A stretch of DNA of 64,000 nt from NCBI RefSeq assembly GCF_905404315.1, contig NC_066301.1, forward strand, positions 6,572,001 through 6,636,000, in the 5' to 3' direction. Shown here one piece after another: positions 52,947 to 63,436 of the stretch; within the stretch, counting starts at the first letter, position 1, and the number at the start of each line of letters is the position of its first letter. The stretch is from Leptidea sinapis. Lineage: Eukaryota > Arthropoda > Insecta > Lepidoptera > Pieridae. The notes below the pieces were generated by a model that worked only from the letters and a program-made list of their open reading frames with translations, did no database searches and was not told where the DNA came from. Both the position numbers and the translations under genes were made by a program.

Positions 52947-54081
52947 TATTATAATAATTATTATTATAAAAAAGAGAAGGGTCAGAAATTGGTGAGGGAG
53001 AAGGGTGTCATACGGCACCTTGTTACGTGACGAGAACAAAACTTGTTTTAAAAAAAAATATCAAAATGATTCACAATTTACAAGTTATATCTAAGACATT
53101 GAAGTATCGACTAACTGCTATAGCTCTAGCAAGAGCTTATATTATGCTATAGGAATGTACTTAACTAATGTATTGAAGATAACTAAACATGGGAACAGTA
53201 AACAATATATTAAACAATGCTAAGGGTCGTTACTAATTACGCACTGATTACGATTTGGGAAAAATACATAAACAGAGTCATTACGATATAAATGTTGAAT
53301 ATAATTAAGTACTCAGAGGAAATAATAAGTGTAGAAGAAAAATTATGTATTAAAAGTAAATAATAGGAATGATCAATGTATAACTAGAGTAAGGCTACAA
53401 CTATCGTAAGGCAATACAAAACGTCGTAAAATATGTTACGTGACGAGAAGAAAACTTGTTTTAATTTTTTTTTTATTATAATGTGTAAATTAAAAGAAGT
53501 TGTTGCTGCTGAATGGAGGCTAACAAGAATGCGGCGTCGCAAGAACGAATGAATCGATACACTTCTGAACTTTGTGACGTGTCGAAATCAGGAATTAGTT
53601 GTAGTAGTACTTTAATATCTACTTCTACCTAGATTTTGACTTCTGGTTTACTCATTTTGAAATGTTTTTGTTAGTGATATAACAAAATTTTTTTGAACTA
53701 ACTAACAACTAACAATAGTTTCACTATATTTGAATTCCTCACACCAAAATATCATATTACAAAATGGAGTCTAAATTGGCTTTACAAAATAAAAATCTAT
53801 ATGTGCTGTGTATTTGCTATTGCATCATAAAACCTGTTTTTTACTTCCATACCGGAATATTTATTTATAAATGCTGGCTACGATCCAGTCACACAGTACA
53901 AACATTTTTATTTCCATTGCACTCTAGAGGATAGAAGTAATTACGTTCACTAAACCCTTGTATTAAACTCTAACTTATTGCATATCGCAGATTGTCAATA
54001 TACATTGTATTCGAATTAAAATAAACAGTTTTGCTATTTAACCATAGTTATCCCTTTTGGAATGCTTTCGCATTAAACTAT
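52947..54081. other. Spacer with (TTA)-type run
   Basis: Short ATTATTATAATAATTATTAT low-complexity at 52944-52970. Two similar segments, GTTACGTGACGAGAACAAAA (53022) and GTTACGTGACGAGAAGAAAA (53435), form a 20-bp direct repeat 413 bp apart. No gene. Confidence 0.5.
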
Positions 54082-54350
54082 TTTTTTTATGAAAATAGGG
54101 TCAAGACGAGCATGATGTTCAGCTGATGGTGATTGATACAGATACCGCTCAGAGCGGCACTGCAACTGCGCTCGTCACCTTGAGACATATTAAAATGTTA
54201 AGTCTCATTTGGCCAGTAATTTCACGTTACGGCACCCTTCAGACCGAAACACAGTAATGTTTACACTTTAATGGTTCACGGCAGGAATAGGCGCCGTTAT
54301 GGTACCCATAATCTAGCCGGCATCCTGTGCAAAGGAGCCTCCCACTGGTA
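54082..54350 (-). repeat. SINE-like family copy with internal deletion
   Basis: From TTTTTTTTATGAAAATAGGG to AGGAGCCTCCCACTGGTA. About 40 bp of the hairpin region between GATTGATACAG and CGCTCAGAGCGGCAC is missing. Confidence 0.9.
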
Positions 54351-55595
54351 AATTCACTTCAATCAATATTTTATTTTTCAACAAGTGAGCCTTATTACAT
54401 GGTTCTTAGGGCCATAAACCGAACTATAACACACGAGCATAATAGAATTATCCCTACAAAGTTGTACTAACTGCAAAATGATATGAGAGTAAACAGAGCA
54501 TATTCAATTTAACCGAGTAATATAGATCTTTTTTGTAACAACAAAGAGGTTTTATGCCGGTGAAATTCAATTTACATTTTTGGAATAAATGTGTCCTTAA
54601 TTAAGATGAAAATACATTTATTATTATCAAATTATTTATAATTCACAATAATTTGTTATAAAATATATTATGCATTGTATCACTAAAATTATAATCTTGA
54701 ATGGATACATTTGACGCGTGCCAAAAAAAACTTGCCTGCAAATACATGTTTGATTTTTCCCCGCAATTGTGATTGTGTTGAAACAGTGGGTATGAAATTC
54801 GTGAGCAACTTGGTCACTAGACTCGGCTGATTTACGCCCTTGCGTACGGTTCGGGCTGCAACCCACAAACTGTGTATAATGAGCAACTTAGCTCATTTGT
54901 ATCATATCATACTATTATTTTACATTGTATTAGACTGACCTGTACCTTTCTATGTAACGGAATCTACGGTCATGATTTTCACCCAAATTTTAATGTCACA
55001 TTGAATTGAATCTTTGCATACTTATAAAGGACCGATGACAATACAATGATTAAAGCAAACGTTCCAACTTTTATTAGCTTGGTGTGTATGTCTGTTTGCA
55101 ATAAAATGATTTTTTTTGTTGCAGGAAACATTGTGCTTAAGATGTTAACATTATACTATAAATAATTAAATTTTTTTCGTCAATTGTCATGCAAATTGTA
55201 ACGGACTCTTTCAAGGTGATCTTCGACCCCTTCAAAACGTTGGATTAATTTAAAACGTTGCACACTGGTCAAGGACTGATTAAGTAATTTAAATAGTCTC
55301 ATTTTTCTTACCAAGATCTTCAGGATTACCGTTTTTTTTGTCCGGTTGTGTTTTTGTGCAAAAATAGGCGTGCTAACACATTGATTATTTGTTACTACGA
55401 CATTATCATCGCTTTAAGACTTAAAGGCAAATAAAAAGTAGTTAAAAACATTAACAACATTATCTTAAACCCAACTAGTAAGAAGTAAATAATTTTCACC
55501 AAGTATAATGAATAGTATCATTATGTTATAAAAAAAAATGTAACTTAATCATAGCATATAATTGTGCAAAATTCTCGGTTTGCTTTATATTTTCG
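54351..55595. other. AT-rich spacer
   Basis: Nothing recognised. The GC-richer section at 54770-54865 gives open frames on the minus strand without family resemblance. Confidence 0.4.
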
Positions 55596-55866
55596 AATAT
55601 TGACACACACTTTTTACAAAATTATCTTGCCCCAAGTTAAGCATATATAGCCTGTGTTATGGGTTACAAGACAATGATATATTTAATAAAATTTACTCAC
55701 TTCAACATACATAAATTCATATAAACATACATAAATACATTTAAACATCCATGACTCGGAAATAAACATCCATATTCATCATATAAATGCTTGCACCTAC
55801 CGGGATTCGAACCCGGGACCTCTAGCTTAGTAGGTAGGATCGCTAACCACTCGGCTATACAGGTCG
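55596..55866 (-). repeat. tRNA-headed SINE (full length, inverted)
   Basis: Inverse copy of 52699-52946. The head is at 55792-55865 (plus-strand TGCACCTACCGGGATTCGAA, CCCGGGACCTCTAGCTTAGT). The body ACATACATAAAT is partly duplicated. The minus-strand B box GGTTCGAATCC is intact. Confidence 0.85.
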
Positions 55867-56561
55867 TCAATAATAATAGAATAAACCAATGCTTGCAGTA
55901 CACAGCTTCTTACTTACTTTGAATACTCTGTGCATACATGTTAAGCCGCGATTACTCTGTGCACTAAAATAAAAAAGTATACATATATATAACATAACAT
56001 TATGTATTGTTTATTCCATCTTAGCCAATACATAATTCATATTGTTTGGAACTGTAATAAAGTTTCTTATAGGGTCGATGGTTTAGTAAATATAGTACTT
56101 ACAATAATAGGACAGTTTTCCCTATTACTGTTACTATATATAAAAATATAGTAACAGTATTACTGGATAATAAAACTATCGCATGATATTTAATATTGAT
56201 ACTTGAGGTAACAGCTGCTAGCTTTATATAAGTGGAAGTAAACTTCCTCTGCCACAAACTAAGATCAATGATTCATTATTAAAATCTTCATAACTTCGTG
56301 AAATACATTGTCTGATCCGTACATATTCGATTAGAATCATTGACCCACATTAAAATTTAGGTTGGTTTTTCTTTTGTTGAAATCAAAGCTTGCTTTCATG
56401 TCTCAACATACAATTCAATAGAAGTGAATCCTACTCTTATAAGTAATATCAGAGAATTTAATCTAATTTTTATATTATTGTTTAGATATTTTCTTAGATA
56501 GGTTGACTATTTTAAGCAATGCACGCAAACTAATACAAAGTCACCTACAAATGGCGACTGT
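55867..56561. other. Spacer with short hairpin
   Basis: TACTGTTACTATAT and ATATAGTAACAGTA form a 14-bp inverted repeat near 56125-56160. No gene. Confidence 0.5.
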
Positions 56562-56697
56562 AACACAGTAATGCTTACACATTACTGCTTCACGGCAGAA
56601 ATAGGCAGCTTTGTGGTACCCATAATCTAGCCGGCATCCTGTGCAAAGGAGCCTGAACGTCCTGCTCGCGTCGTCCCTTATTTTCATTAAAAAATGT
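56562..56697. repeat. Rearranged SINE-like copy (two orientations fused)
   Basis: 56562-56653 is minus-strand family sequence (TAACACAGTAATGCTTACAC ... CCGGCATCCTGTGCAAAGGA). Directly joined at GCC|TGAACG it continues as plus-strand 3' end (CCTGCTCGCGTCGTCCCTTA, TTTTCATTAAAAAA). Confidence 0.88.
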
Positions 56698-57544
56698 AAG
56701 GGTTCCTTCTCTTTGAGATCCGGATTCCTAAAAATATAGAAAACCTTAGAAATGAACAAAAACAATGGAACATTGCGTTCTAAGATTTTTATAATACGTT
56801 TGCTTTGTATGAAATTGATACATTTTAGAAGCCTAAACCACTGAACCGATTTTCATGAAATTTAGTACAGGCTACCTAAACGACATAGGCTACCTTTTAT
56901 GGCGAATTTAAGGCTTGGTGGGGATGAAATAGGGGATGGAAATTTGTATTAAAGTTCGTCATTATCGAAGATAACACCATGAAACTTTGTATTTAGGCAC
57001 TTGATACAGAAAAAGGGGGATGAAAGTTCTATAGATCGTAGCTTATAAAAATGTTTTAACACAGAAGTTTCTAGTGTATTATTTACAAAGTGAGTATATT
57101 AAAATAAAAAAATGCTGACCATAGTAAGTATTGCACGCGCACAAATTCACGGGTAAAACCTAGTGTCTAATAAAGGCTTAACAATTTTAACCAATTTAAT
57201 TTATTCTGAGTGTCTGTCTTACCGTAAATAGAAGTTTCTCGAACAGAATATAATCACAACCGTTCTAAAAGGGAACTTGATTTACTCGTGATTTTCATTT
57301 CGTCTTAATGCGGTATAATTAAATAGATGAATGTTTATTCGAGAGCAGGCATTCAATCTGTTTTCCATTCAAATTGGCCTGTACAAAGCTATCCTCATCA
57401 CAAATAGCGAAATTGAATTGGAAACCTTCCTTATAAGTTCTTGAAATAAAACTATGGAACGGAATTTCAGCCAATCAAAAAGGAGACAATATTTATTATT
57501 TTGAAATATTAAAAAAAATGTAAACTAATCCTTTCTAATATAAC
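56698..57544. other. Repeat-like sequence, unclassified
   Basis: 56830-56910 (ACTGAACCGATTTTCATGAA) has wording common to lepidopteran repeats and resembles 24310-24360. ACGGGTAAAACCTAGTG at 57150 could be a degraded CTAG-type end. No gene. Confidence 0.35.
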
Positions 57545-57925
57545 AATAACAAAATCGGCCAAATGTGCGTCGGACTAGCGCAGGAAGGGTACGTATAATA
57601 AATAGTAGTAAAATAAACTAAAAAAACGCTCTTTCTATAGAAAGCCGAAATTAAAAATTTAAATTTTACTTTTCAAATATAAAATTAACATCAATTCCTG
57701 CCTTATAGACGTTAGATGAAACTAACAAAAACCTAATTTTGCAAATTGAATGGAATAATTTTATTATTTAATATATAAAATTAATGTATTGTCATCGGTC
57801 TTCGATAAATCTACGAAGTTTGAACGAAATCTGACCGTTTTAAGTGTGTCAAAATGGCGCCCAAATGAGTTGGTTACAAACAAACATACATACAGGTGAA
57901 GCTAACAAAAAGCGTGTAATAACGA
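57545..57925 (+). repeat. Unclassified dispersed repeat, partner of 7290-7575
   Basis: AATCGGCCAAATGTGCGTCG at the left, and TACATACAGGTGAAGCTAAC at the right end, shared with the minus strand at 7310-7330. It keeps about 150 bp more on its left side than the other copy. Confidence 0.65.
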
Positions 57926-58173
57926 ACAAAAAAATTACAATTGCTCAAATTCAAATTCAAATATTTTTATTCAAAATAGGATTTAAAATCACTTATTGAA
58001 CGTCAAAAACTACCACCCATGTTTATTTCTTTAAATTTTTCTCTTAATGATGATTCTCTAGGACCTGTTACGTCGGAGCCCCCATAAGTATTTATTAAGT
58101 CTGTTTTATTTTGATTTTATAATTGTTGTTTATTTATTTGTTCTCATAGCGGGAACAGAAATACATCAACTGT

Positions 58174-58833
58174 GAAAAGGAGGATGGTGAGAATGGACCC
58201 ACATAATTTAAAAATTCAAGAAGCATCGTACAAGTACAAGTTTATATTAATTATAAAATTAAGTTTATACGATGTTTATATAAATATTATTGAGGCGCTA
58301 AGGTGTGGGAGTCAAAAGAAAGAAATTATTATAATTTATTAAATAATAAGTCATCTTGTACTAACGGAACGTTTTGCGCAGTTGTCATCTTCAGTATTTT
58401 GACATGACAGTCCTTGTCATTATTTATATGGTTGTTCCGACACCATCGAACTATTTATAAACTCAAATCAGTAGTAATTCACAATAAAATTCAATAACTG
58501 TATTATCGATTTTTGATACTACAATGAGTTGAAATTATTTAAATGTATCGATACCTGCTTGCAAAAATAATGAATTGTGAATCCTCAATTATTATCAATT
58601 CTTACTAATATCTTTAACTATCCCACTGCTGGCCAACCTCCACAAACAATAGATATAATTTTAGGATATATTTTACTTTTAGGTATATCTTTTTTCTCCC
58701 TTTTTTTAGGCTTACTGACGATTTGCTTTTTTCTAATATTTTTTACGTTCTACAATAATTAATAAGTTTCCATGATGTACGCCACTTCTTTCAGTATGTC
58801 CCAAAAAACATGTTTTCTCGCCATCCTCCTTTC
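58174..58833 (-). mobile_element. MITE-like element (copy 2)
   Basis: Plus-strand left end GAAAAGGAGGATGGTGAGAA, right end TTTTCTCGCCATCCTCCTTT+C. Inverse orientation to 44460-45088. A GTG-started frame at 58577-58762 encodes a hydrophobic peptide (GYILLLGISFFSLFLGLLTI); the other copy keeps only its beginning, so coding is doubtful. Confidence 0.8.
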
Positions 58834-59214
58834 AAGAGTACAACTATCACGGTCCATGAGATACAGGCTGGTGACAGACGGACTGACAGCGGAGTCTTAG
58901 TAATAGGGTGCCGTTATAACCCTTTGGATACGCTACCCAAACAATAGAGTTTTACACTAAATAAAAATTTTGCATTTATTACAATGAAAGTCACTATCAA
59001 AATATAATATTTAAATGATTAAAACTTTCGTGAGACTTAACACTCACCCTGGTCCTCCGATTGGTATAAAACTAGCCGGTACCAACACAATTGCAAATAA
59101 AATTTTGACAGAACGGATTAAATGAAAACACTTGAATATATCAATCCTTAAAAAGTCCAAAATCCAACCATATAAATCCAGTGTCCTGATGTTTTTTCCA
59201 GTGAACTCATAAAC
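58834..59214. other. Spacer left of the Harbinger element
   Basis: No gene or repeat recognised. Confidence 0.4.
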
Positions 59215-59217
59215 TAA

Positions 59218-59264
59218 GAGCCTGTCCAGATGAAGCGTTTTACGCGCGAGTTCACTCGCGCGTT
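59218..59264 (+). repeat. Harbinger left terminal inverted repeat
   Basis: GAGCCTGTCC AGATGAAGCG, then TTTTACGCGCGAGTTCACTC GCGCGTT, identical to the inverse of 61940-61986. The inner part holds its own small palindrome, GCGCGAGT-TC-ACTCGCGC. Confidence 0.95.
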
Positions 59265-59478
59265 GACACTCGCGCGTAACCGAGGTACTAGAGCTACGTA
59301 CATCCCGTCCAGATGCCTACGCGCGTTTCCTCACTCGCGCGTAAAACGCGTGCAATGAGCGGGACTCTCGACTCGCGCGTCCCATGCGCGAGCGCCGCGC
59401 GAGTCGAGGTACTCGGGGGCCTGTGCTGCGTCCAGTACTACGCGCGTGTCCGTGGCGAGTGGACGTATTTGGTTCAAA

Positions 59479-59656
59479 ATGGAGCGTGATAACTTTGACA
59501 CGGAACTTTTTATCGACGAAATTGAGAAAAGGGTAGCTCTATGGGACATGGAATCATCAGATTATTCTAATAGAACCATTAAACGTAGGAACTGGGAAGA
59601 AATAGTGGAAATTTTTTGTGAAGTTGGTGATTCCGAAGAGAAAAAAAAAACTTTAG
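59479..59656 (+). CDS. MADF gene exon 1
   Basis: ATG in GTTCAAAATGGAGCG is the first in frame; upstream frame positions lack an ATG. Encodes MERDNFDTELFIDEIEKRVA onward. Ends one base into G60, at a full-consensus donor GTAAGTAA. Confidence 0.9.
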
Positions 59657-61415
59657 GTAAGTAAATAATACTTTATTAAATAATATTATTATTTGCATAG
59701 ATTTTACATTGTTAAACTATATCATTTTATCTTGCCAAGGGAGTTTGTCTTCGTTTACAAAATAATCAGCAAATCTATCTCTTATATTCAATGATCTCGC
59801 ATTAGGCCTCACTGCCTCATTGTTCAAATTATTCAGAGATGTTTCGTAGAGAGTGTGATCATACCTATAGCCATCCCTTAACCTTACGTAGTTATGGAGA
59901 ACACAACAAGCCTTAATTATGTTTATTGCAAATTCTATATCCACATTCAACGGTCTATGAAATATTCTCCATTTATTTACCAAGATGCCAAAGCAACATT
60001 CAATGTAACGCCGGGCCCTGGATAAGCGATAGTTGAAAATTTTTTTTTTGGTTGTTAGAGATCTACCGCAGTAAGGGCGCATTATATTTTCAGACAGACT
60101 AAACGCCTCATCTCCTACTATGACATGAGGTAAGGGGGTTGCATCTGTTTGCGATATTGGCTTTGGATCTGGAATATCTAAAGTTTTCTCGACAAGTTTT
60201 TTATATAAAATAGAGTCTTTAAAAATTGTGGAGTCATTACTTTTTCCATATGCGCCTATGTCCACTGCAATAAAACAATAATTTGCATCACATACGGCCA
60301 ACAAAACAGTTGAAAAATAACTCTTATAGTTATAGTAAAGAGACCCAGAATCGTTAGGTTTTATAATACGGATATGCTTGCCGTCAATGGCACCGATGCA
60401 GTTTGGAAAATTTGTGTATTTTTGAAATTGTTTCGAAATTTCTTTCCATTTAGCTTTCGTTGGTTGTCTCATTACTATGTTTAGCAGTTTGTTCCACATG
60501 ATGTAACAGGTTTTCTGTACTATTTCGATAACTGTAGACTTTCCTAATCTGTAGGCATAATGCAGATCCGCAAAATAACATCCTGTGGCCAAATATCTGA
60601 AAAGAAAGTAAAATAATTATTATTATTTTATTTCGATCTTTTTATTATTTACAGGTACTTTATTGCAGAAGAAGTGGAAAGGGTTGCGTGATGGCTTTGT
60701 GAGAGAAATGAAGAAGAAGAAAACCACACCGTCTGGATCAGGAGCCTCCGGCAAAGCCAAATATATTTATTTTGAACGTTTGATGTTTCTCGAAAGATCG
60801 ACACGGAATAAAATAACTGAGAGCAACATCAACACCGCGTGTGTTGCAACTGAAGAACAGGAGTTTTCTGGCGATGGGGAAGATGTGATGAGACCTCCAC
60901 GTAGTCAGGCAAAAAAGAAGAAAAAACTAAATGCGGCTGACGAAGAATTCCTCTCAATCATAAAAACAAATTTAGCATCTGGGAATCAGCCACAGGCAAC
61001 AAACCAAATAGAGTCAGATGATGACAAACTATTTTGTTTGTCCTTACACAAAGAGCTTCTTAAAGTACCAGAGGAAAACAGACTTCAAACAAAAATTGAA
61101 TTAATGAAAGTACTTCAAGCTCAACAAGCTCTGTGTCTTAGACCTGCAGCAGCTCGTTCCGACTACCAACCTTCGACACAATATCATTACCAAACAGGAA
61201 TGACACAACGTGGACAGAGAGATTATTTTGGAGAAACAGGATATACCACAACAGACCCTTCAACATCTTCGTTTCCACCTGAAACCTTTTCGACTTACAA
61301 TCGAGGTTATTGCACTGCGTCACGACCACCAACGACGTCTAGCTACAAACACCCTTCACCGGCATCTACACAAGATTCCAATGAATCTGAATTAATGGAA
61401 CTATACGATAATTAA
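59479..61415 (+). CDS. Harbinger MADF-BESS DNA-binding protein
   Basis: Exons 59479-59656 and 60655-61415 (intron with donor TTAG|GTAAGT and acceptor TTATTTACAG|GT, phase 1) give 312 residues. MADF domain at about 10-106: FIDEIEKRVALWDMESSDYS ... KRRNWEEI ... GTLLQKKWKGLRDGFVREMK ... KYIYFERLMFLE. A lysine run (146-150) is a likely nuclear signal. A BESS-type motif lies at about 181-215: DDDKLFCLSLHKELLKVPEE then NRLQTKIELMKVLQ. The C-terminal third is Ser/Thr/Tyr-rich. In Harbinger elements the second protein binds DNA and helps bring transposase to the nucleus and element ends; here MADF replaces the Myb-like fold. Its intron contains transposase exon 2 on the other strand. AATAAA at 61540 may end the transcript. 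Confidence 0.92.
59717..60596 (-). CDS. Transposase exon 2 (catalytic domain)
   Basis: From Y102 to the stop TAG (59717-59719). Contains all three DDE residues. Lies wholly in the MADF intron (59657-60654). Confidence 0.95.
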
Positions 61416-61856
61416 ATTAAATCTTAAGTACCTACCTATATTATATAAGAATGATGATTCCTAATTTTTGTTAATTTTGTTTAAATTCTTTATTTTTGTT
61501 AATTGGGCTTATAATTGTTACTTAAGGTATTACTAAAGCAATAAAAAATATTACCTCAAAGTAATCACGAGTTTTTCTTCTGCAGAAACAGTATCCCGTA
61601 CCATATAATTTTGACATGGAGACAAATCTTCTTTGATAATTTCTAGTAAATTATCAAACGATGCTATTGACATCCGAAAGTAGTTGAAAAACTTTTCACT
61701 ATGTTCTCTGAGTTTTGGGTATAAAGTTATAAACATACTATGCGTCATTCTATCACGTAGAATGGGATGTACGTTAAATCGTCGACTTTCTCTTTGTTTA
61801 CGACGTCTCCATCGACGGTATGCAAGCCACAACACAACCGCTGTATCCGAGTCCAT
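59717..61856 (-). CDS. Harbinger DDE transposase
   Basis: Exon 1 is 61856-61555 and exon 2 is 60596-59717; donor TTGAG|GTAATA, acceptor TTTCTTTTCAG|AT, joining R101 (AG+A). 393 residues, the usual size for HARBI1-like nucleases. The N-terminus MDSDTAVVLWLAYRRWRRRK leads to a helical region; the fused junction reads VITLRYLATGCYFADLHYAY. Catalytic candidates are D172 (CIGAIDGKHIRI), D263 (VIVGDEAFSL) and E300 (RRYIECCFGIL), with the C-terminal CCVLHNYVR motif also present. It cuts and joins DNA at the terminal repeats. Its intron contains MADF exon 2 on the opposite strand. AATAAA on the minus strand at 59672-59677 may end the mRNA. No stop or frameshift was seen. Confidence 0.94.
60655..61415 (+). 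CDS. MADF gene exon 2
   Basis: Second half of MADF, lysine run, BESS-type motif and Ser/Thr-rich tail ending ESELMELYDN and TAA. Lies wholly in the transposase intron (60597-61554). Confidence 0.93.
61555..61856 (-). CDS. Transposase exon 1
   Basis: 100 codons plus two bases from ATG at 61856. An identical second copy is at 62019-62320. Confidence 0.93.
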
Positions 61857-61939
61857 GTTTATAACTGCTCAAATCCGTCTCCAACACATGCGCGCGAGAA
61901 CGCGCGTGATACGCCGCATCTGGACGCAATACAAATCAA

Positions 61940-61986
61940 AACGCGCGAGTGAACTCGCGCGTAAAACGCTTCATCTGGACAGGCTC
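61940..61986 (-). repeat. Harbinger right terminal inverted repeat
   Basis: Exact inverse of 59218-59264, ending CATCTGGACAGGCTC and followed by TAA. Confidence 0.95.
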
Positions 61987-62450
61987 TAAGGTATTACTAA
62001 AGCAATAAAAAATATTACCTCAAAGTAATCACGAGTTTTTCTTCTGCAGAAACAGTATCCCGTACCATATAATTTTGACATGGAGACAAATCTTCTTTGA
62101 TAATTTCTAGTAAATTATCAAACGATGCTATTGACATCCGAAAGTAGTTGAAAAACTTTTCACTATGTTCTCTGAGTTTTGGGTATAAAGTTATAAACAT
62201 ACTATGCGTCATTCTATCACGTAGAATGGGATGTACGTTAAATCGTCGACTTTCTCTTTGTTTACGACGTCTCCATCGACGGTATGCAAGCCACAACACA
62301 ACCGCTGTATCCGAGTCCATGTTTATAACTGCTCAAATCCGTCTCCAACACATGCGCGCGAGAACGCGCGTGATACGCCGCATCTGGACGCAATACAAAT
62401 CAAAACGCGCGAGTGAACTCGCGCGTAAAACGCTTCATCTGGACAGGCTC
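61987..62450. repeat. 464-bp tandem copy of the Harbinger right end
   Basis: Bases 61523-61986 are repeated at 61987-62450 with no difference that I can see, and another TAA follows (62451-62453). The repeat begins at TAA in both units (internal TTAAGG at 61522, target-site TAA at 61987). It carries a complete second transposase exon 1 with its donor, the subterminal region and the terminal repeat. Confidence 0.95.
62019..62320 (-). CDS. Duplicated transposase exon 1
   Basis: Same 100 codons and donor as 61555-61856, offset by 464 bp. If transcribed it could splice over the proximal copy to exon 2 at 60596 and give the same protein, since no acceptor precedes the proximal exon. Otherwise it is a dead-end fragment. 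Confidence 0.6.
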
Positions 62451-62504
62451 TAAAGAACGGATTTTAATGGGGTTTACTTCAAGGAGTGCACTTTAGTTCA
62501 ACTT

Positions 62505-62639
62505 GAGAGATTGACTTGACGCACGGTTTGACAGTTCTGCTGTGAAACAATTTCATTCTAACAACAGGGAGCATATTGTACGAAATAATTCTTGATGTTA
62601 TGAAATACATTGTGCACAGAACAACGTCTTTCGGGCTAG
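62505..62639 (+). mobile_element. Helitron-like 3' end
   Basis: GACGCACGGTTTGACAGTTC and TGTGAAACAATTTCATT, ending CAACGTCTTTCGGGCTAG|T. Inverse of the CTAG-side of 12326-12708. The left end is not visible. Confidence 0.6.
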
Positions 62640-62864
62640 TTATACATAAAAATTCGTGTCACATTGTTTGTCCGCGATGAACACAACTAACTACTCCTTC
62701 TAAATAAAGCTTATGCTATATTCTATGTATTTTTTTGACAATTTCTGTAAAACTTAATCCAAATACAAATTAGCAACAAACGAAACTCAGATTCAGTATA
62801 AACAAGCATAAAAGTAATACCTATTGGCAGTAATAACAAATTAGATACAAATAATTAAGGTATT

Positions 62865-63161
62865 ACCAGTGGGAGGCTCCTTTGCACAGGATGCCGGCTA
62901 GATTATAGGTACCACAACGGCTTCTATTTCTGCCGCAAGCAGTAATGTGTGAACATTACTGTGTGTCGGTCTGAAGGGCGCCGTAGCTAGTGAAATTACT
63001 GGGCAAATAAGACTGAAAATATTATGTCTCAATTGTAGGGCCACTCAGAATTTTTGAGTCTTCCAAGAATCCTGAGCAGCACTTCATTTTAATAGGCAAG
63101 ACGTATCAATTACCATCAGCTGAACGTCCTGCTCGTCTCGTCCCTTATTTTCATAAAAAAA
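62865..63161 (+). repeat. SINE-like family copy (full length)
   Basis: ACCAGTGGGAGGCTCCTTTG to CTCGTCCCTTATTTTCATAA plus A residues. AAGGTA occurs on both flanks (62857-62862 and at the end of the A run, 63160-63165) and may be the target duplication. Confidence 0.92.
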
Positions 63162-63436
63162 GGTAACAATGGATGGCATGAGGCGAGAAAAGGTAAAAAA
63201 CAATAGCGATGCACTTTGAAATTTTTATAAGTTTTGTTTCAACGGGATAGTCGTTGTCTGGTATAGAAACAATGGTGTACCATGCTGTTCACATAGGAAC
63301 AGCTGCCAAACGAGACGCACAGACTGTAGATTTTTTTTAATGTTTTACCAGTTAAAGCAACACGAAAATATCAAGTTACTAAAACCTACTTACTTTACGA
63401 TATTATGAAAATTCATATAATATATACAAAAACTAT
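63162..63436. other. Short spacer between SINE-like copies
   Basis: Nothing recognised. Confidence 0.4.

Larger units (their letters stand above)
59218..61986. mobile_element. Complete PIF/Harbinger DNA transposon (2769 bp)
   Basis: Terminal inverted repeats of 47 identical bp begin GAGCCTGTCCAGATGAAGCG (59218-59264 and 61940-61986). TAA at 59215-59217 and 61987-61989 is the 3-bp target duplication, which fits the TWA preference of the superfamily. Two spliced genes, both without stops or frameshifts, run on opposite strands: transposase (minus) and MADF-BESS protein (plus). Subterminal DNA at both ends repeats GTCCAGATG and CGCGCG blocks. Identical repeats and intact genes suggest a young element that may still be active. 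Confidence 0.93.

Noticed and set aside
58577..58762. Membrane protein of 61 residues
   Set aside because: Starts only at GTG, is rich in low-complexity hydrophobic codons, lies in a MITE-like element, and the sister copy keeps only its first part.
61684..61989. Plus-strand 101-codon ORF and its copy at 62148
   Set aside because: Antisense shadow of transposase exon 1 and the terminal repeat; the minus-strand frame has the family residues and splice site.
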